Source: Paenibacillus ihbetae
GTDB taxonomy: Bacteria; Bacillota; Bacilli; Paenibacillales; Paenibacillaceae
Reading direction: 5' to 3'
Assembly: GCF_002741055.1 (NCBI RefSeq)
Contig: NZ_CP016809.1
Span: 6,054,501-6,118,500 of the forward strand
DNA length: 64,000 nt
The first letter of the stretch is position 1. Each line of letters begins with the position of its first letter. The notes beneath the pieces were generated by a model. That model made no database searches and had not been told where the DNA came from. It saw only the letters and a list, made by a program, of their open reading frames with translations. The position numbers and the translations under genes are program-made. Positions 1 through 9,416 of the stretch are shown piece by piece.

Positions 1-640
1 TTTCGTATATCTTCATGTCGGTATGCGTCAGCAAGAATTTCGCTTTCTCCATTCGCTGCTGCAGCAGATATTCGTTAAACGTCATTTTCTCGTGGAACTT
101 GAACTTCTGCACCAAGTAGGAATAGTTGAAATGCATCCGCTCGGCAATTTCTTTTAAGGTGATGTTTTGGTACATCGAATCCTTCAAGTATTCCTTGACC
201 TCTTGAATGACCTGATCCTCCTTTTCCGCATGGACATGGGACAATCTATTTTCCGGATGCCCGTCACCGGAATGGGTTGCCGGCGAGATCATCCGCAAGC
301 AAGTGTTGAGCTCTTCGACCGTGAACGGTGCAGGCAGATAATCATGAACTTGCAGCTGCAAGGCTTTCCGGGTCCAATAAAAATCCGTGCTGCCTCCGGT
401 AACAATGATGGGAACCTGGCTTACGCACCGGATGTTTGCGCATAACTCCATACCTTCGGAATCTGAACCGAGCGCATGGATAATCACCAAGGTGTAAGGC
501 TCCAAAGCAATGAATTGCATGGCGGACGAGGAGGACCTGACGCAGCGGAGCCGCGAGCATCTCAACGCATTCCAATCCGGCCGGATTCCCGGTGTTGCTT
601 CATCATGGGATTCCAGATCAACAAACAGAACATCGTGCAC
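1..640 (-). CDS. AraC-type response regulator with degenerate receiver (3' end cut by window)
   Basis: Translated from the minus strand, the protein starts VHDVLFVDLESHDE, has a receiver-like region of about 115 residues, a short linker, and then an AraC-type DNA-binding region (ITLKEIAERMHFNYSYLVQK) that runs off the left edge. It resembles YesN-type response regulators. GTG at 640 is preferred because GGGGGGAAG lies 5 bases upstream. ATG codons at 679 and 694 are in frame but lack a good ribosome site. The receiver appears unable to be phosphorylated: the acidic pair reads VDLE, the phosphoacceptor position reads IIHALG instead of a T/D pattern, and the conserved Lys-Pro reads AP. A role in controlling the neighbouring xylan genes is inferred from position only. 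Confidence 0.8.
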   Translation of the reverse strand, partial: MHDVLFVDLESHDEATPGIRPDWNALRCSRLRCVRSSSSAMQFIALEPYTLVIIHALGSDSEGMELCANIRCVSQVPIIVTGGSTDFYWTRKALQLQVHDYLPAPFTVEELNTCLRMISPATHSGDGHPENRLSHVHAEKEDQVIQEVKEYLKDSMYQNITLKEIAERMHFNYSYLVQKFKFHEKMTFNEYLLQQRMEKAKFLLTHTDMKIYE

Positions 641-843
641 AAAAGCTTCCCCCCAACTTCGTTGTAATAACGCTTTCATACGGTTTGATAACATTATGGG
701 GAACGGAAACCCGAATCACAATGTGCCGATTTTTATATTTCTAACCGATATTTACTTCTTACATAAATATAAGGGGCCTGTGTACGCGGAAGAAACATTG
801 GCAACCCGAGATTGGACGGGTGAACGATCCCAAATTTGGCAGG

Positions 844-872
844 TTGTTTCAATAAAATGTAAGCGCTAATAT
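844..872 (+). promoter_or_regulatory. SigA-like promoter for the xylanase series
   Basis: TTGTTT (844-849) and TAATAT (867-872) are separated by exactly 17 bases, about 75 bases upstream of the first GH10 start. The match is moderate. The cre-like sequence covers the -10 box, as expected for catabolite repression. Confidence 0.55.
858..871 (+). promoter_or_regulatory. CcpA cre-like site
   Basis: TGTAAGCGCTAATA matches the cre consensus TGWAANCGNTNWCA at 13 of 14 positions and overlaps the -10 box. The likely role is repression of the xylan series when preferred sugars are present. Confidence 0.6.
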
Positions 873-948
873 GGAGTTATGATTTATTCGGGCCGGGTCC
901 CATAGCGGGATCCCTATCACTTGCTCGAAGTGGAAAGGAGGTCATGCT

Positions 949-2253
949 TTGCTTCGAATGCCTAAACGCGGCCGATGGGCGGCCACGGCAGTGGCAGCTG
1001 CGGTAGCAGCGTCCGTCGTTGTCCTGTTAATCCTGCCCCAAATGGGCAGCCGTGACAAGCCCCCCGCCGAAAGTCAGGCCCCAGGAAAACCGGGGGAAGG
1101 AGCAGCGGAGCTAACAGGGGATTCCGATGCGTCGAACGGAAAACCGAATGCCGAACCCCCTGCCGGCACTAATCAAACGGCGTCAACTGAGTCGAAGACA
1201 CAACAGTCCTTAGCGCAAGATATTCCCTCGCTGCATGAACTTTTTGAGGAGGATTTTCCGATCGGCGCCGCGATCGAACCGAACCAGACGAGCGGTCCTT
1301 CATCGGAATTGCTGAAGAAGCATGTCCGCTGGCTGGTGGCGGAGAACGTCATGAAGCCGGATGCGATCCAGCCGTCGGAAGGCCAATTTATATGGACAAA
1401 TGCCGACCGGATCGTGGAATTTGCCAAGGAGAACAACATGCAGGTCCGTTTCCATACGCTGGTCTGGCATACCCAAGTCGGGGCATGGTTTTTCCAAGAT
1501 GCGGAAGGCAAGCCGATGGTGGATGAGACAGATCCCAAGCGACAGGAAGCGAACAAAAAATTGCTGCTTGAACGCCTGGATACCCACGTAAGGACGATCG
1601 TCGGCCGATATAAGGACGACATTACGTCTTGGGACGTAGTGAATGAAGTCATTGAACCGGGGGATCCGGACGGAATGCGCGCGAGCGAATGGTATAAAAT
1701 AGCCGGTACCGATTACATCGCAACGGCATTCCGAGCGGCTCGGGAAGCCGGAGGACCCGAAGCAAAGCTATATATTAACGATTACGGCACGGATAACCCT
1801 CTGAAAAGGGACCTTTTGTTTCAGCTGGTGAAAGATTTGCTGGAGCAAGGTGTTCCGATCGACGGGGTCGGACATCAGACGCATATTGACATTTATGGCC
1901 CATCGGTGGATTCCATCATCACCTCGATGCGAAAATTCGCGGAGCTGGGCCTCGACAATCTTGTCACCGAGCTCGATATGAGCATTTATGCGTGGAATGA
2001 CCGCAGTGATTACGGCCAAGTTCCGCATGAAATCCTGAACCTGCAAGCCGATCGGTATGGCGAGTTGTTCAAGGCATTCCGTCAAAACAAGGACATCCTC
2101 AGCGGCGTCGTTTTTTGGGGCATCGCCGACGACCATACCTGGCTTCATGGTTTTCCGGTCGCACGAACCAATGCGCCTTTGCTGTTCGACCGACAGCATC
2201 AGCCCAAACCGGCGTTTTGGGCTGTTGTTAAGGCGGCAAGATCTGAGTTGTAG
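949..2253 (+). CDS. Endo-1,4-beta-xylanase, GH10, membrane-anchored
   Basis: This retaining endoxylanase cuts the beta-1,4-xylan backbone. An N-terminal hydrophobic stretch (about residues 10-30) with no clear cleavage site is followed by a Pro/Ala/Gly/Ser-rich linker to about residue 90, suggesting an enzyme tethered to the membrane and reaching the cell surface. The GH10 barrel follows, with the acid/base Glu near residue 233 (WDVVNEVIEPG) and the nucleophile Glu near 341 (VTELDMSIYA). The start is TTG, with AAAGGAGG 7 bases upstream. It is the first gene of the long same-strand xylan series. Confidence 0.93.
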   Translation: MLRMPKRGRWAATAVAAAVAASVVVLLILPQMGSRDKPPAESQAPGKPGEGAAELTGDSDASNGKPNAEPPAGTNQTASTESKTQQSLAQDIPSLHELFEEDFPIGAAIEPNQTSGPSSELLKKHVRWLVAENVMKPDAIQPSEGQFIWTNADRIVEFAKENNMQVRFHTLVWHTQVGAWFFQDAEGKPMVDETDPKRQEANKKLLLERLDTHVRTIVGRYKDDITSWDVVNEVIEPGDPDGMRASEWYKIAGTDYIATAFRAAREAGGPEAKLYINDYGTDNPLKRDLLFQLVKDLLEQGVPIDGVGHQTHIDIYGPSVDSIITSMRKFAELGLDNLVTELDMSIYAWNDRSDYGQVPHEILNLQADRYGELFKAFRQNKDILSGVVFWGIADDHTWLHGFPVARTNAPLLFDRQHQPKPAFWAVVKAARSEL

Positions 2254-2343
2254 ACCGAAGTTTTCGGATTGCCGGGCTAACGAGAATGAATGCGCATACC
2301 TTACTGCCGCTCACTAAAAAAACGTTGATAAGGAGAAAGCAGA

Positions 2344-3387
2344 GTGATGAGAAGAAGCATGAAAAGGCTGCCCAAGCTCCATGAAGCTTACGGCAATAGT
2401 TTCAAGATCGGCGCTGCCGTGAATCCAATTACGATGGTGACCCAAAAGGAATTGTTGGCACACCACTTCAACAGCGTTACGGCAGAAAATGAAATGAAGT
2501 TCGAGCGATTGCACCCATCGGAAGAGGTGTATACATTTGAGCAAGCCGACCAGATCATATCGTTTGCCAAATCGAACGGAATGTCGGTGAGAGGACATAC
2601 CCTCGTATGGCATAATCAGACGCCGGAATGGGTGTTTCAAGACAGTTCCGGCCGGACAGCCGGCCGCGAGCTGCTGCTCGCTCGTATGAAATCGCACATC
2701 GATGAGGTCGTCGGCCGTTATCGCGGAGATATCTATGCTTGGGATGTCGTAAACGAAGCCATTGCCGACAGTGGAAGCGATCTGCTTCGTTCCTCCCCGT
2801 GGCTTGCGTCGATCGGGGAGGATTTTATCGCCAAGGCTTTCGAATATGCGCACGAAGCAGACCCGCAAGCGCTGCTGTTTTATAACGATTACAACGAATC
2901 GGTGCCCGAGAAGCGGGAGAAGATTTACACGCTCCTTAAATCGTTAAAGGAGCAGGATGTGCCGATTCACGGCGTCGGGCTTCAGGCCCACTGGAATTTG
3001 GATTTTCCATCGCTTGACGATATCCGCAGGGCAATCGAAAGATATGCAAGCCTTGGCATGATGCTGCATATCACGGAGCTTGACGTATCCGTATTCGCGC
3101 ATGAGGATAAGCGGACCAATCTGGCGGCGCCGACGGAAGAAATGCTTGAGCGCCAGGCGGTGCGTTACGGTCAATTGTTCCGTCTGCTTAAAGAGTACAG
3201 CGGCAGCGTCACTTCCGTGACCTTCTGGGGAGCGGCGGACGATTATACCTGGCTGGATCAATTTCCGGTAAGGGGCCGCAAAAATTGGCCGTTCGTCTTC
3301 GACGAGAACCATCTTCCGAAGGAATCCTATTGGAACCTGTTGAAGGAAGCCAATCCCGAAAGAACATTCCAAGAGATACGTTCGTAA
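2344..3387 (+). CDS. Endo-1,4-beta-xylanase, GH10, cytoplasmic
   Basis: A compact single-domain GH10 of about 347 residues with no signal peptide, like the intracellular xylanases that trim imported xylo-oligosaccharides. The acid/base Glu is near residue 138 (WDVVNEAIADS) and the nucleophile Glu near 245 (HITELDVSVFA). The start is GTG at 2344 or the next codon, ATG at 2347; AAGGAG lies just upstream. It follows the anchored GH10 by 90 bases with no terminator between them, so the pair probably provides an outside and an inside activity from one transcript. Confidence 0.93.
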   Translation: MMRRSMKRLPKLHEAYGNSFKIGAAVNPITMVTQKELLAHHFNSVTAENEMKFERLHPSEEVYTFEQADQIISFAKSNGMSVRGHTLVWHNQTPEWVFQDSSGRTAGRELLLARMKSHIDEVVGRYRGDIYAWDVVNEAIADSGSDLLRSSPWLASIGEDFIAKAFEYAHEADPQALLFYNDYNESVPEKREKIYTLLKSLKEQDVPIHGVGLQAHWNLDFPSLDDIRRAIERYASLGMMLHITELDVSVFAHEDKRTNLAAPTEEMLERQAVRYGQLFRLLKEYSGSVTSVTFWGAADDYTWLDQFPVRGRKNWPFVFDENHLPKESYWNLLKEANPERTFQEIRS

Positions 3388-3432
3388 GTCGTATTTCGGT
3401 TGTCGCCATAGTTTGAAAGGGGAATCCATCAG

Positions 3433-4956
3433 ATGAACAAGACGCATGTCACGAATCCGATCATTTGGGCGGACGTGCCGGATGTGGATGCCATCCGTGT
3501 AGGGAACGCCTATTATATGGTCAGTACGAGCATGCATTCGATGCCGGGCTGCCCGATCATGAGGTCCGAGGATCTGATGCATTGGGAAGTCGTTAGTTAC
3601 GTATACGATACGTTCGAAGACAACGAGGCCCATCGTTTGGAAGGCGGCAAGAATATCTACGGGCAAGGCTCTTGGGCGGCAAGCCTGCGCCATCACCGGG
3701 GGACATTCTATGTTTGCTTCTCCAGCAACGATACCAGGAAATTTTACGTGTACCGCACAGATAATATCGTTCAGGGGCCGTGGCAGCGTTCCGTCATCGA
3801 TGGACTACGGCATGATCCGGGCCTGCTTTTTGATGATGACCGGGTGTTCGTGATCTACGGCAACGGGGATATTTACATTACCGAGCTGACTGCCGATGCA
3901 GCGGCCCTTAAGTCGGACGGAATTCATCAGCGGCTCTTTGAAACGGAAACGGAGGGCATCGGATTGCGCTGCGAAGGCTGCCATGCCTACCGCATCAACG
4001 GTTACTATTATTTGTTGTTCATCGAATGGCCGAAGGCAGGTTTCGGCAGCGGCCGGCGCAGACAAATCTGTTACCGGTCACGGGAACTGCTCGGCCCTTA
4101 TGAACGAAGAATCGTATTGGATGATGATCTCGGCTACCATAACAAGGGAATCGCCCAAGGCGGGATGTTTGATACGCCGGATGGCAAGTGGTACGCGATG
4201 CTGTTCCAGGATCATGATGCCGTCGGCAGAATCCCTTGCCTGGTCCCGGTAGCCTGGGAGGAGGATTGGCCCGTGTTCGGCATCGAAGGCAAGGTGCCGG
4301 AACGGTTTGAGGTCGACTTGCCGCAAGCCGTTGTGAAGCCGCTCGTGATCAGCGATGATTTCGAATACGAATCGAATAAGCTGGCTCTGAATTGGCAATG
4401 GAACCACAACCCGGATCATCGGTTATGGTCCGTGACCGAACGTCCCGGTTACCTAAGGCTGACAACAGGAAGCCTGGCACCGGCGGGCGTGCTACAGGCC
4501 CGGAATACGCTGACGCAGCGCACGGAAGGGCCGGCATGCACGGGGACTATTTTATTGGACACGGAGCATATGAAGCCCGGCGATCATGCAGGGCTTGTTG
4601 CCCTGCAAAGCCATTTCGGCACCGTCGGCGTCAAGGTCGCGGAGAACGGCGACAAGTTCATAGCGATGAGCGTGAACGATGGGAGCGGCAGGGAGAAGGT
4701 GCTGGAAACGGTTCGGTATCGCGGCAGGGAAGTGCATTTGAGAATTGATTTTGATTTTGAGAACAGCAAAGATGTGGCCTCCTTTCATTATTCTGTCGAT
4801 GGGGCCGAATGGATGCCGATCGGCGGTGAGCTGAACATGCGGTATACCTTGGATCACTTTATGGGTTATCGCATCGGGCTTTATTATTATGCGACCAGGC
4901 AAACCGGCGGCCATGCCGACTTCGATTATTTTCGTTACGAAAAAGCCGAGCGTTAG
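3433..4956 (+). CDS. GH43 beta-xylosidase/arabinofuranosidase, XynB-like
   Basis: A cytoplasmic inverting glycosidase that probably releases xylose or arabinose from oligosaccharides. The N-terminal five-bladed propeller of about 300 residues begins with NPIIWADVPDVDAIRVGNAY, which carries the catalytic base Asp. LRHDPGLLFDDD fits the pKa-tuning Asp, and LRCEGCHAY fits the general-acid Glu. The last 200 residues form a beta-sandwich typical of GH43 xylosidases. There is no signal peptide. AAAGGGG precedes ATG. Substrate choice between xylose and arabinose cannot be decided from sequence alone. Confidence 0.88.
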   Translation: MNKTHVTNPIIWADVPDVDAIRVGNAYYMVSTSMHSMPGCPIMRSEDLMHWEVVSYVYDTFEDNEAHRLEGGKNIYGQGSWAASLRHHRGTFYVCFSSNDTRKFYVYRTDNIVQGPWQRSVIDGLRHDPGLLFDDDRVFVIYGNGDIYITELTADAAALKSDGIHQRLFETETEGIGLRCEGCHAYRINGYYYLLFIEWPKAGFGSGRRRQICYRSRELLGPYERRIVLDDDLGYHNKGIAQGGMFDTPDGKWYAMLFQDHDAVGRIPCLVPVAWEEDWPVFGIEGKVPERFEVDLPQAVVKPLVISDDFEYESNKLALNWQWNHNPDHRLWSVTERPGYLRLTTGSLAPAGVLQARNTLTQRTEGPACTGTILLDTEHMKPGDHAGLVALQSHFGTVGVKVAENGDKFIAMSVNDGSGREKVLETVRYRGREVHLRIDFDFENSKDVASFHYSVDGAEWMPIGGELNMRYTLDHFMGYRIGLYYYATRQTGGHADFDYFRYEKAER

Positions 4957-4992
4957 AGCGCGTAACCGAAGTGAAGAGGAGTTGATCGATGT

Positions 4993-6696
4993 ATGAAAAA
5001 AACAGGATGGACGTTTAAGCTGCTATTGGCCGTGCTGCTCCTGCTGCCGGCAATGCTGGAGCTCCATAATGGCGCGGCTGACGCATGGTCGGGCATGCCG
5101 ATGTCCAAGCTTCGCGTCAGCGGCAATCAGCTGGTAAACAGCGAGGGGCAGCCCGTTGTCCTCAGCGGGTGGCACCAGCCCGGGGGCTCGTACTGGACGT
5201 ATCAAGGAAGCGATTACTACCTGAACCGGAGCGGTGGGAATCGCCATGCTGCCATTTTGGCGTATTTAAAGGATATTACCGACACATTTTCCGATACCTC
5301 TCCGAAGTACGGCAACAGTCACGGCTGGTATATGAACCAGGTAAGGCTCTTTATCGACCGTGAAGACATGGGCGACGTGGCGGCCGGAACGTATAATTTT
5401 GCCGGTCTCCAGTCCTTTACGCAGAACGTCGTGGTGCCTTATATCCAGTATGCAAAGACCAAGGGAATCTACGTTACGCTAGGCCTCGACTTCACGCTCC
5501 AAGATAATCAGGCAACGACGCAAGCTAATCTCGAGAAATTTAATCAAATCTGGGGATATCTTGCGGCACAGCCTGCGATCAAAAGCGCGGACAACGTCAT
5601 GTTCGAGATCATCAATGAACCGGTGCTGTCTTATGCGAACGGTCGCTGGGGAGGACACCCGTCCGATTCCGAATTTCCGGCGTTTTGGGACTCGCTGCGC
5701 AATTTTCAAAATTCCATCATTTCCACGATCCGCAGTCAAGGGGCAGATAACGTGATATGGGCCGCAGGCCTTGGATGGGATCAATATTATCAGTTATGCG
5801 CCACGCGTCCGCTAACCGATCCGCTGAACAATATCGGATATGCCGTGCATTGGTACCCGGGCTACGGAGCAAAGGATAACGGCTCGATACTCCAGCAGCA
5901 ATGGGATACCAACATTAAGCCCTGCGCGGACAACTATCCGATCAATATTACGGAAACGACCTGGTTCAAACGGCTGCCGGGAGACTCGGAGTACTGGGAG
6001 CTGTTCAACGGCTCGAATGAAGGCTTCGGCAAAAACACCAAGGCCATATTTTCGGCAGCCGGGAACGTCAGCATCGCGGTCCACATGAACGGTTTTCTTC
6101 TGCAGCCGGGGGCAAGAAGCACGTTTGCCGATCCGACGGCAGGGCTGCTCTTCGACGGCGATCCGGCACGGGACGGCATGGCCCGCTTCATCTTCGAATG
6201 GTATTACGAACGTGCGCAGCTTCATCCATGGAACGGCATATGGAACGGTATTTTATCGGGAGAAACCTATAAAATCGTGAACCGTGCCTCAGGGAAGGTG
6301 ATCGACGTCCCGGGCGGACAAAACAGCAATTCGCTGCAGCTGCAGCAATGGCCGGACAATAACGCCACGGCGCAGCGATGGGTTGCGGACGATATGGGAG
6401 CATACAACAATGTATACCGGCTTCGCAGCGTCAGTTCGAGCGACGGCAAGGTGATGGATGTTAGAAACGGTTCCACAAACAACGGGGAAGCAATACAGCT
6501 CATGCAGGATTATGGGAATCAAGCTCAGCGATTCCGCCTGATCAAGCTAAGCAACGGATACTGGAGCATCCTTAACGCGAACAGCAATAAAGCCGTCGAA
6601 GTGGCGGGTGGTTCGTCCGCGGACGGAGCGAAGCTCCAGCAGAATCCTTATCGAGGGGATTTGCATCAGCAATGGCAGTTGATCAGCGTAAATTGA
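4993..6696 (+). CDS. Secreted GH5-type glycoside hydrolase with ricin-type (CBM13) domain
   Basis: A signal peptide (KKTGWTFKLLLAVLLLLPAM) leads into a GH5-like barrel with acid/base Glu near residue 209 (FEIINEPV) and nucleophile Glu near 321 (ITETTW). The last 140 or so residues are a ricin B-type lectin domain with repeated Q-x-W blocks (QQWPDNNATAQRW, QAQRF, HQQWQL), a fold used to hold xylan or galactose-type sugars. The context suggests an extracellular hemicellulase, perhaps an arabinoxylanase, but the GH5 subfamily cannot be assigned by eye. GAGGAG lies 11 bases before the ATG. Confidence 0.85.
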   Translation: MKKTGWTFKLLLAVLLLLPAMLELHNGAADAWSGMPMSKLRVSGNQLVNSEGQPVVLSGWHQPGGSYWTYQGSDYYLNRSGGNRHAAILAYLKDITDTFSDTSPKYGNSHGWYMNQVRLFIDREDMGDVAAGTYNFAGLQSFTQNVVVPYIQYAKTKGIYVTLGLDFTLQDNQATTQANLEKFNQIWGYLAAQPAIKSADNVMFEIINEPVLSYANGRWGGHPSDSEFPAFWDSLRNFQNSIISTIRSQGADNVIWAAGLGWDQYYQLCATRPLTDPLNNIGYAVHWYPGYGAKDNGSILQQQWDTNIKPCADNYPINITETTWFKRLPGDSEYWELFNGSNEGFGKNTKAIFSAAGNVSIAVHMNGFLLQPGARSTFADPTAGLLFDGDPARDGMARFIFEWYYERAQLHPWNGIWNGILSGETYKIVNRASGKVIDVPGGQNSNSLQLQQWPDNNATAQRWVADDMGAYNNVYRLRSVSSSDGKVMDVRNGSTNNGEAIQLMQDYGNQAQRFRLIKLSNGYWSILNANSNKAVEVAGGSSADGAKLQQNPYRGDLHQQWQLISVN

Positions 6697-6743
6697 CGCT
6701 GCTGTACAGGTGGAGAGCGGCAAGGTGTGGAGGATGATGAACG

Positions 6744-8489
6744 ATGGCAGGCCATTTCACGCCAGCGGGAAATGAAACGGAAGGTCCAGTGGCGCCGCAG
6801 GATCCTGCAGTCAAACGCCGCGGACTGTACATCCTGTATGAGACGATCATCGAAGCGACGACTCGTCCCGATGGGAAGTACACGCAAGAGATATACTTGG
6901 ACGGGAGTCAACTCGTCGATAAAGCCCGATTTACCGGGGGGGTGACGGATGAAGGCATTCTTGAGCTGCTAAAGAGCAGCAGGGGTCTTCGCCGGCTGGT
7001 GGACTGTATCGGAATATCCGTTCATGCGCATGAACGGGACGTATCGAGCGTTCTGTTCACATTTTGGAAATGGGGAAATGCGAATCCACCATACGGAGCG
7101 GGATCCCGGCAGAGTATAACCTGTCCAGCCAACGGCACGGAAACGCTCCTGGCTCTGAATGAGGACGAAGATCGATATCCGGATGACGATGTTCCAGGCA
7201 AATTCGTCTTCGAGTTTGAGCGAGGGGGCGTGTTGGCAACGGTCAGCATCGTATTCTATCTGCGTGACGGTTACCAAGTCCCAGAGGCTGAAGTCGACCC
7301 CCCGGTCGATGTGGAATCACAAGCATATCAAGACATGATTAAGAAATCGCTCATAAACCCGGGTCATAACAAACGATTAAAGGCGGCAATCGAAAAAGCG
7401 AAGCGGGGCGAGCCCGTAACCATCGCCTACATCGGCGGTTCCATTACCCAAGGGGCCGGCGCTGTCCCCATCCATTCCCAATGCTACGCATACCAATCCT
7501 ATGACCTGTTCAAGCGAAGGTTTGCACCCGCCGGCGACAGCCCGATTCGTCTTGTCAAAGCTGGCGTAGGCGGCACGCCGTCTGAGCTCGGCATCGTCCG
7601 CTATGACCGGGATGTGCTTCGAGAAGGGGAGGTACGGCCGGATATCGTGATCGTTGAGTTTGCCGTCAACGACGCCGGCGACGAAACGAAAGGAAATTGT
7701 TACGAGAGCCTGGTGCTCAAGGCTCTTTGCGCCGATCACAAACCCGCGGTGATTTTGCTGTTCAGCGTATTCGTGAACGACTGGAATCTTCAAGACCGTC
7801 TGGCCCCGGTCGGTTGGCATTACAATCTTCCGATGGTCAGCGTGAAGGATGCGGTCACGGAGCAGTTCCGATGGACCAAGGAGCAAGGGAACGTGATTAA
7901 GAAAAGACAGTTTTTCTACGACATTTATCATCCAACCAATGCTGGCCATCGGGTGATGGCCGATTGTTTGGACTGGTTATTCGAAGTAACCGATCGTTCC
8001 TCCCTCGACGAGGAGGACCTGACGGGTGAACAGCCTCCGCTGATCGGAAATGACTTCTCCGGAACGCAGCTGCTCGATCGCAGGAATGGCGATCTCATCG
8101 CCCGCATTGATCCCGGCGGTTTTTCGGACACCGACACGGATCTTCAAATGGCGGAGCTGGACGATCATGCATACGGGACGCCGCAATTTCCGCACAACTG
8201 GATGCACACGGCCGATTCCGGCGAGCACAGCTTTAAGATGACTATCCGGAGCAAGCGTCTTATCCTTGTTTATAAAGATTCGGGAAGCCGGGCATTCGGG
8301 ACCGCGAAGATATGGGTAGACGGGAAGCTGAAGAAGACCGCCGATCCGCATGAAGTCAATTGGACGCACTGCAGCGCTGTGATTTTGTACAATGAGTCGA
8401 AGTCAGGAGAACATGCGGTAGAGATCCAGATGGCGGAAGGCCACGAGGATAAGCGATTTACGATTCTGGGCTTCGGTTACGTCCCATAA
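6744..8489 (+). CDS. SGNH/GDSL-type esterase, probable acetylxylan esterase
   Basis: The 581-residue protein has three parts. The first 190 residues form a beta-rich region I do not recognise. The central SGNH hydrolase has Ser near residue 233 (YIGGSITQGAG), a block-III Asn (VEFAVNDAGDE) and His near 396 (IYHPTNAGH). The C-terminal part of about 150 residues is probably a beta-sandwich (HSFKMTIRSKRLILVY). There is no signal peptide, so it probably removes acetyl groups from oligosaccharides in the cytoplasm. GGAGGATGATGAACG precedes the ATG. The acetyl-ester substrate is inferred from context. Confidence 0.82.
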   Translation: MAGHFTPAGNETEGPVAPQDPAVKRRGLYILYETIIEATTRPDGKYTQEIYLDGSQLVDKARFTGGVTDEGILELLKSSRGLRRLVDCIGISVHAHERDVSSVLFTFWKWGNANPPYGAGSRQSITCPANGTETLLALNEDEDRYPDDDVPGKFVFEFERGGVLATVSIVFYLRDGYQVPEAEVDPPVDVESQAYQDMIKKSLINPGHNKRLKAAIEKAKRGEPVTIAYIGGSITQGAGAVPIHSQCYAYQSYDLFKRRFAPAGDSPIRLVKAGVGGTPSELGIVRYDRDVLREGEVRPDIVIVEFAVNDAGDETKGNCYESLVLKALCADHKPAVILLFSVFVNDWNLQDRLAPVGWHYNLPMVSVKDAVTEQFRWTKEQGNVIKKRQFFYDIYHPTNAGHRVMADCLDWLFEVTDRSSLDEEDLTGEQPPLIGNDFSGTQLLDRRNGDLIARIDPGGFSDTDTDLQMAELDDHAYGTPQFPHNWMHTADSGEHSFKMTIRSKRLILVYKDSGSRAFGTAKIWVDGKLKKTADPHEVNWTHCSAVILYNESKSGEHAVEIQMAEGHEDKRFTILGFGYVP

Positions 8490-9347
<858 letters not shown>

Positions 9348-9416
9348 TGTTGAAGGAAGCCTTGCGCCATGTTGGCCGGGCTTTTTACTTTCAGCCAAAA
9401 ACGAAAGGGTAAAATC

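Larger units (their letters stand above)
641..948. other. Divergent intergenic region
   Basis: This is the 308-base gap between the divergent regulator and the first xylanase. It holds the plus-strand promoter and cre site listed separately. The remainder has no convincing coding sequence; short open frames here have no ribosome site. Confidence 0.6.
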
